From positions 1-8,419 of the forward strand of contig JAITSE010000010.1 in the NCBI GenBank assembly GCA_031288005.1: a stretch of DNA of 8,419 nucleotides, written 5' to 3'. This DNA is from Treponema sp. (GTDB lineage Bacteria; Spirochaetota; Spirochaetia; Treponematales; Breznakiellaceae). A program made the translations under genes and the position numbers. Below are positions 5,159 to 8,419 of the stretch, one piece after another. Numbering within the stretch: the first letter of the stretch is position 1; each line of letters begins with the position of its first letter. The notes beneath the pieces are model-generated. The model was not told the DNA's origin, made no database searches, and saw only the letters and a list, made by a program, of their open reading frames with translations.

Positions 5159-6703
5159 TCAGGAGCCTTCTGTGTTATTTACGGCGGGGATAAGGGAAAA
5201 GGCTGCTTCATGCAGTTCCTCTATGCCTTTAGTTCCAAGACGGACCCGGTTCAGAGTAAGTTCGACCTGGCTGTTTTGTCCACTCTGCCGGGAAACAAGA
5301 TAGGTTTCTCTGGAAAGACCTGTAATGCTGCCAGGGCGCATCTCTAGAATTTCACAGTTATCCAAGACGAAGAATGCGTATTTGCCTTTAAAGACCGTTC
5401 CCTGAGTATATAATTCGTAGGAACCTTCTTTGGAGAAAACCAGTTTGCCTATGGAGCCGTTGTAGGAAGCGTCCAGGTAAGGAACCACGGAAAGAGCGTT
5501 GTCTGACAGTCCTGACGCCATGCTGCTAACCTTCCTGTAGGAACCGTCCCAGGAATCGTTGACGCCAAGTTTCAGGCGTACTTCTTCGAAAACTTTTATT
5601 CGTATGCTGTCAAAAGATTCAAATTCTATATTTAGGGAACGCCGCAGGGTGGTGATGGAAATATTATGACTTGAGATATAGATTCCGTACCTGGTAGCGC
5701 TGGAATTAAGCCATGTAAATACCTGTAAACTTTCATCACCATAAAAAATCAGTTCCCGGCTGGGAAGATCAAAATAGATATACTGTCTGGTGTCAGGTCT
5801 GCCGTCAGCGCCGGCATAGTAGTACCAAAAACCATCAATAAACCGCTCGAAAACTTCCGGATCGCCGTTGAGAAGACTTTGAACCCGGCGCTGTTCAACT
5901 TGTGTTCCCGGCATACGGGTAATGCTGCTTCGCTCGTAGAGATCCATAACCGGATTATAGATATATGTGATTTCAATTTGATCCAGCATATTGGTAGAAT
6001 TACTGTCTTTTCCGTAGGCGGTTATAGTAAAACTGTTGCCTCTGGAGAGACCGCGCTGGTATGCCTGGGTCCGCTCGGTTTCCTGAACGGCAATAGAACC
6101 GTCTATGCGTATTTCCGCGATTTTTGTAAAAGGCGCGTCTTTATCTCCGTTTACGCTATCAGGAGTCTGCGCGTTTTTCCTCAAAGCTGTCAGCGTATGT
6201 TCCCCGGCGGCGTTTATACCCGTGACAATTACAGAAACGCTGCGATCTCCCAAAAGATCCAAGGTGTAGAGTGAAACTGTTCCTGGCCGGGTAATGATAG
6301 TCGAAGTGTTCCAGACCCGTTTAAAGCCGCCAAGAAGCTCATCGTACCGTATGTAGGCAAGATAAATCGGGCTTCCCTGTTCGTCAAGATTGCGGTAGGC
6401 AATGATCTGTTCGTCCTGGAGGTCTCCGTCAAAATCATGGGTCAAGATAGAGACAATCGTTTCCCCTTCGTCAAGGGCGACCTTGGCATTCATGCTGTCT
6501 TCATAAGCCAGCTTTTCCGCCAAATATTCCTCATCATAGGCATCTTCCGAACGCAAGGATTGAGGGATAACGGTACGCGTCTGTTTTGGCGGGCGCCTGG
6601 GGGGATTGAATATCCTATCGGGGGCAAAAAATAAAATTCCGATGGCCGACAAGGTTAATACGAATATAAAAAACGTAATAAAGCCGGATGCTTTTTTTGC
6701 CAT
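5159..6703 (-). CDS. Membrane-anchored pallilysin (Tp0751)-like protein with a long N-terminal module
   Basis: From ATG 6703 the protein has 514 residues. An uncleaved signal-anchor helix lies at about residues 7-27 and a Pro/Arg-rich linker at 28-45, with no lipobox. Residues about 80-270 are beta-rich, with an acidic DFDGDLQDE loop (90-98) and a second DLLGD strand start (149-153), as in FG-GAP or beta-propeller repeats. From about 276 to 395 it resembles T. pallidum Tp0751 as I recall it: FIDGFWYYY, YIYFDLPSRELIF, LRRSLNIEFES, EEVRLKLGVNDSWDGSY. A further beta-rich tail of about 120 residues follows. At the place of the Tp0751 HEXXH motif this protein has FDSIR (364-368), so a zinc protease site is missing. 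The frame is open 28 codons further upstream, but that would overlap the vWA gene; ATG 6703 lies 11 bases after the vWA stop. No clear ribosome binding site is seen. Likely an envelope adhesin or sensor rather than a protease. Confidence 0.8.
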   Translation of the reverse strand: MAKKASGFITFFIFVLTLSAIGILFFAPDRIFNPPRRPPKQTRTVIPQSLRSEDAYDEEYLAEKLAYEDSMNAKVALDEGETIVSILTHDFDGDLQDEQIIAYRNLDEQGSPIYLAYIRYDELLGGFKRVWNTSTIITRPGTVSLYTLDLLGDRSVSVIVTGINAAGEHTLTALRKNAQTPDSVNGDKDAPFTKIAEIRIDGSIAVQETERTQAYQRGLSRGNSFTITAYGKDSNSTNMLDQIEITYIYNPVMDLYERSSITRMPGTQVEQRRVQSLLNGDPEVFERFIDGFWYYYAGADGRPDTRQYIYFDLPSRELIFYGDESLQVFTWLNSSATRYGIYISSHNISITTLRRSLNIEFESFDSIRIKVFEEVRLKLGVNDSWDGSYRKVSSMASGLSDNALSVVPYLDASYNGSIGKLVFSKEGSYELYTQGTVFKGKYAFFVLDNCEILEMRPGSITGLSRETYLVSRQSGQNSQVELTLNRVRLGTKGIEELHEAAFSLIPAVNNTEGS

Positions 6704-6714
6704 ACGGTTTTTTA

Positions 6715-7284
6715 TTAATCCACAAATGCGGCGGCGGCCCGCCTTACCTTGTCCCCCATTTTCTGGGAAACTACAAACACCCGCCACCCGGAAAAATCCA
6801 GAACCCTGGAGTACCTTAGCATTGCCGCTTCTTTTTTATCCCGGGGGAAGGAATTATAACCGGCACGGGACCCGCTGATAATAAAAGTACAGCTCATACC
6901 TTCCGCCGCGGCTTCGTTTTTTGCCGCCTCTTTCAGAGCCGTCGCATAATCTGCGGCGCTTCCCTGGGGATTCAGAGAGCGGAACAGAGACTTCACTGTT
7001 TCTTTTGAATCCGTTCCGGAAAGAACACCGGAAAAGAGCTTTTGGGCCGGATCAGAAGCCAGCCAAAGGGTGAGCCGGTCCCCTTCCTGGAGTATGCCGT
7101 CCACAGCGTAATCACAGAGCCATTCTACCGCAGCGTCTCTGCCGGCGGAAAGCGCGGAAGACCCGTCGATGATTATGGACATATCAAGACTTTCCGTCCG
7201 TGTGTCCAAAGCAAAAACAGGAACCGGAAGGAGGCATATAAAAACAGCGGCCTTAAAGAAAAAAGACCTGTAAAATTTGTACAT
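6715..7284 (-). CDS. Secreted von Willebrand factor A-domain protein, Tp0750-like
   Basis: The 189-residue protein has a signal peptide: positive start MYKFYR, hydrophobic core to residue 22, likely cleavage after VFA (25). The rest is one small vWA-like domain beginning SLDMSIIIDGSSALSAG. The MIDAS motif DxSxS is D40-G-S42-S-A44, so its last Ser is Ala, and the third-strand position that usually carries TDG reads ISGSRAG. Metal binding is thus doubtful. A mid-domain segment GSAADYATAL (109-118) fits the vWA helix with the second metal loop. In T. pallidum a vWA protein, Tp0750, is cotranscribed with pallilysin Tp0751 and reported to act on fibrinogen; the same order and strand occur here, with an 11-base gap to the pallilysin-like gene. 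I infer a functional pair in the periplasm or at the surface. ATG 7284 lacks a ribosome binding site. Confidence 0.75.
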   Translation of the reverse strand: MYKFYRSFFFKAAVFICLLPVPVFALDTRTESLDMSIIIDGSSALSAGRDAAVEWLCDYAVDGILQEGDRLTLWLASDPAQKLFSGVLSGTDSKETVKSLFRSLNPQGSAADYATALKEAAKNEAAAEGMSCTFIISGSRAGYNSFPRDKKEAAMLRYSRVLDFSGWRVFVVSQKMGDKVRRAAAAFVD

Positions 7285-7296
7285 AATTAGGAGTGT

Positions 7297-7302
7297 ATCA
7301 TA
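7297..7302 (-). promoter_or_regulatory. Possible -10 element for the vWA-pallilysin unit
   Basis: Minus strand TATGAT lies 12 bases before ATG 7284 and directly follows a run of ten T. No recognisable -35 hexamer stands 17 bases upstream (GGCGGC there). If used, the message would begin within a few bases of the ATG, which would explain why that gene has no ribosome binding site. Confidence 0.3.
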
Positions 7303-7338
7303 AAAAAAAAATGTATTCAGCCGCCCTGCACAAGCGGC
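7302..7338 (-). terminator. Rho-independent terminator candidate after glycyl-tRNA synthetase
   Basis: On the minus strand, 7 bases after the synthetase stop, GCCGC (7338-7334) can pair with GCGGC (7324-7320) around a nine-base loop. Eight bases later comes a run of ten T (7311-7302). The T run is strong but the stem is short and the gap longer than usual. The last T is shared with the possible -10 of the next gene. Confidence 0.5.
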
Positions 7339-7345
7339 CCTAAGG

Positions 7346-8419
7346 TCAGACCCTGCTCCGCTTGTACCCCTTGATCTCCTGCCGCAGCCGCGCCGCCAGT
7401 TCGGCCCGGGGCAGGCGTACCTGTTCCATGGAGTCGCGAAAGCGCAGGGTTACGGTGTTGTCGTCTTTGGACCGGTAGTCGATGGTGACGCAGAAGGGGG
7501 TGCCCGCCTCGTCCTGCCGGCGGTAGCGGCGGCCGATAGCCCCGCCCTGATCGTAGTCGGTGGAGAAGTCCTCTTTAAGCTCGGCGCGAATATCCTGGGC
7601 CAGTTCCGCCAGGCCGTCCTTCTTCATCAGCGGAAGAACCGCCACGGTAATGGGGGCGATGGCGGGGTGGAAGTGGAGTACGGTGCGCCAATCGTCCGCG
7701 GAGCCTCCGGTTTCGCCCGCGCTGCCTTCGGAGCCGCCCGCTTTTTTTTCGGGGGCGATGTGTTCCTCGTCGTAGGCGTCGCAGAGGATCATGAGCAGGG
7801 TCCGGGTGAGGCCGGCGGAGGTTTCGATGATGAAGGGGATGTACCGGGGAACTGAAGTTCCCCCGTTGTTGTCCTGATCGATGTACTGGAGGTCTTTGCC
7901 CGAATATTCGGTGTGCCGGGTAAGATCGTAGTTGGACCGGTTGTGGATCCCCTCCAGTTCCCGCCAGCCCATGGGGAAGAGGTACTCAATGTCGTAGGCG
8001 TCCTTGGCGTAGTGGGCCAGCTCGTCCGGGCCGTGCTGGTGCCAGCGGAGGCTGTCCATCTTTACGCCGAGTTTTTCGTAGTAGGCCCAGCGCCGTTTGC
8101 GCCACTCGTTGAACCACTCCACGTCGGTGCCGGGCTTAACAAAGTACTGCATCTCCATCTGCTCAAATTCGCAGGTGCGGAAGATAAAATTCTTGGTGAC
8201 AATTTCGTTGCGAAAGGCCTTACCGATCTGGGCAATGCCGAAGGGGATCTTCATCCGGTTTGACTGGATGATGTTCTTGTAATTTACGTAGATGCCCTGG
8301 GCGGTTTCCGGCCGCAGGTAGATGACGCTGGCGCTGTCCTCCGCGGGGCCGATGTGGGTCTTGAACATCAGGTTGAACGTGCGGGTGTCGGTCAGTTCAC
8401 CCCCGCAGTCGGGACACTT
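7346..8419 (-). CDS. glyQS: Glycyl-tRNA synthetase, alpha2 type, N-terminus beyond the window
   Basis: It charges tRNA-Gly with glycine; class II synthetase of the single-chain (alpha2) type, unlike the two-subunit enzyme of E. coli. The 357 codons in the window are open to the right edge. They begin KCPDCGG-ELTDTRTFNLMFKTHIGP, containing part of the zinc-binding region; the internal ATG 8368 is not the true start. Motif 2 is seen in GKAFRNE and FRTCEFEQMEMQYF (about 66-92 of the window fragment), motif 3 in ETSAGLTRTLL (about 199-209), and the HGTP anticodon-binding domain from HFHPAIAPITVAVLPL (about 249-264) to the end. About 90-150 N-terminal residues are missing, judged by the usual 450-500. 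Between motif 3 and the anticodon domain there is a Gly/Ser/Glu-rich linker (KKAGGSEGSAGETGGSADD). It ends with a normal TGA at 7346-7348. Confidence 0.96.
   Translation of the reverse strand, partial: KCPDCGGELTDTRTFNLMFKTHIGPAEDSASVIYLRPETAQGIYVNYKNIIQSNRMKIPFGIAQIGKAFRNEIVTKNFIFRTCEFEQMEMQYFVKPGTDVEWFNEWRKRRWAYYEKLGVKMDSLRWHQHGPDELAHYAKDAYDIEYLFPMGWRELEGIHNRSNYDLTRHTEYSGKDLQYIDQDNNGGTSVPRYIPFIIETSAGLTRTLLMILCDAYDEEHIAPEKKAGGSEGSAGETGGSADDWRTVLHFHPAIAPITVAVLPLMKKDGLAELAQDIRAELKEDFSTDYDQGGAIGRRYRRQDEAGTPFCVTIDYRSKDDNTVTLRFRDSMEQVRLPRAELAARLRQEIKGYKRSRV

Noticed and set aside
5190..5215. HEAAF near the C-terminus of the pallilysin-like protein as a displaced HEXXH
   Set aside because: The fifth residue is Phe, not His, and it lies far from the region matching the Tp0751 site.
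5879..6274. A 131-codon plus-strand frame opposite the pallilysin-like gene
   Set aside because: No ribosome binding site or known domain; it is the antisense of a well-supported gene.
6704..6787. A longer pallilysin-like protein starting at ATG 6787
   Set aside because: This adds 28 residues with no signal features and overlaps the vWA gene by 73 bases; starting at ATG 6703 puts the signal-anchor helix at the N-terminus.

Overview
The window most likely comes from a spirochaete of the genus Treponema with moderately high GC, of the termite-gut or free-living kind. The main evidence is a gene pair at 5159-7284 that resembles the Tp0750 (von Willebrand factor A) and Tp0751 (pallilysin) pair of T. 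pallidum, a family I know only from treponemes. The single-chain (alpha2) glycyl-tRNA synthetase and the Bacteroides-like serine acetyltransferase fit this. Genus is an inference from protein similarity; species is not determined.

Layout. (1) Positions 1-1658, minus strand: most of a type III restriction-modification methyltransferase (Mod), cut by the left edge. Its start lies behind a strong ribosome binding site. Its middle (about 421-960) is clearly AT-rich compared with both ends, as expected if the target-recognition part has been exchanged. (2) Positions 1659-2236: a gene-poor stretch with a 21-bp tandem repeat array (seven full copies plus a partial one) and decayed copies further right. 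(3) Positions 2237-5039, plus strand: a compact operon of a patatin-like phospholipase, serine O-acetyltransferase (cysE, overlapping by 17 nt) and the ribosome-assembly GTPase Era (directly abutting cysE). (4) Positions 5040-5158: a short convergent spacer with a possible weak terminator. (5) Positions 5159-7284, minus strand: a two-gene unit in which a secreted vWA-domain protein is followed by a membrane-anchored pallilysin homologue. (6) Positions 7346-8419, minus strand: the C-terminal three quarters of glycyl-tRNA synthetase, running off the right edge, with a terminator-like hairpin and T10 tract in front of the vWA gene.

How it fits together. The plus-strand operon is housekeeping (lipid hydrolysis, cysteine synthesis, 30S maturation). 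The minus-strand pair is an envelope system. In T. pallidum its counterpart has been linked to host adhesion, laminin and fibrinogen binding, and proteolysis. Here the pallilysin domain aligns well with Tp0751, but the HEXXH site is replaced by FDSIR, the MIDAS of the partner is degenerate, and the pallilysin protein carries about 270 extra N-terminal residues. The ancestral role is therefore probably not HEXXH-dependent proteolysis. This pair, the repeat array in front of mod, and the mosaic mod gene are the parts most worth following up.
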